Shown one piece after another: positions 5,119 through 5,182 of a DNA stretch of 5,182 bases. Within the stretch, counting starts at the first letter, position 1. Each line of letters begins with the position of its first letter. The stretch spans positions 1 through 5,182 of the forward strand of contig CAMVPV010000123.1 in assembly GCA_947169455.1 (NCBI GenBank), in the 5' to 3' direction. The notes below the pieces were generated by a model that was not told where the DNA came from, did not search any database, and worked only from the letters and a program-made list of their open reading frames with translations. The translations under genes were made by a program, and so were the position numbers. The stretch is from an uncultured Clostridia bacterium. Its GTDB lineage: Bacteria > Bacillota_A > Clostridia > Oscillospirales > Ruminococcaceae.

Positions 5119-5182
5119 GAGCTGACCAGGAGAAAGCTGGTTACAAGGACAACCAGCCGTTTGACCCGAATCGCTGGGAGGT
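5119..5182. other. Discordant contig end: sequence foreign to recA
   Basis: In the recA frame this end would encode [21 protein letters not shown] before ARLMSQ, which matches no RecA. Read on the plus strand from 5121, it gives [20 protein letters not shown] without a stop. That is plausible coding sequence of another protein, with no start codon because an in-frame TGA lies at 5109-5111 on the recA side. A 7-bp inverted repeat (GCTGGTT and AACCAGC, 8-base loop) lies at about 5136-5157. A chimeric assembly join is the simplest reading; an insertion into recA is the alternative. I do not recognise the protein; the [11 protein letters not shown] pattern loosely recalls phage tail or carbohydrate-binding segments. 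Confidence 0.7.

Noticed and set aside
5130..5160. Integron attC site or CRISPR-like repeat at the contig end hairpin
   Set aside because: The arms do not fit the RYYYAAC/GTTRRRY core pattern, and there is a single hairpin with no repeat-spacer array.

Overview
The window looks like chromosomal DNA of an anaerobic Bacillota bacterium, probably a Ruminococcus-like member of the Oscillospiraceae. I infer this from the overlapping recA-recX pair, the RecA and RecX sequence type, and a very large sugar-type solute-binding protein with an N-terminal extension followed by a permease gene. The placement comes from recognising sequence character, not from a search. All supported genes are on the minus strand, so biological order runs from high to low coordinates.

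From right to left: (1) 5119-5182 does not fit the recA reading frame it adjoins and looks like a contig-end chimera or an insertion into recA. (2) 4447-5118 encodes the C-terminal 223 residues of RecA, including an eight-alanine run and an acidic tail. (3) recX (3818-4450) overlaps recA by 4 bases (ATGA), so the recombinase and its modulator are translationally coupled. (4) 3026-3817 is a gene-free stretch of about 790 bases with dense signals. It holds an extended -10 promoter inside an inverted repeat (3676-3711), a structured GC-rich segment ending in a strong minus-strand terminator (3470-3505), a 106-bp AT-rich element with near-perfect inverted ends (3293-3398), and a perfect-consensus TTGACA-17-TATAAT promoter (3191-3219). 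A small inverted repeat at the predicted transcript start and a leader of about 160 nt follow. (5) 116-3025 encodes a 969-residue secreted solute-binding protein with two related beta-sandwich-like domains, a helical connector and a C-terminal ABC sugar-binding domain. (6) 1-98 is the start of the next gene, most likely the ABC permease partner, 17 bases after the binding protein's stop codon.

Functionally there are two units. recA-recX, for recombination and SOS control, is closed off by the terminator. A carbohydrate (or related solute) uptake operon then starts from its own strong promoter, binding protein first and permease next. Between them, the 3470-3684 segment has its own possible promoter, internal stems and a terminator, so it may be an independent small RNA of about 215 nt. 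That segment and the 106-bp inverted-repeat element are the least explained parts of the window.
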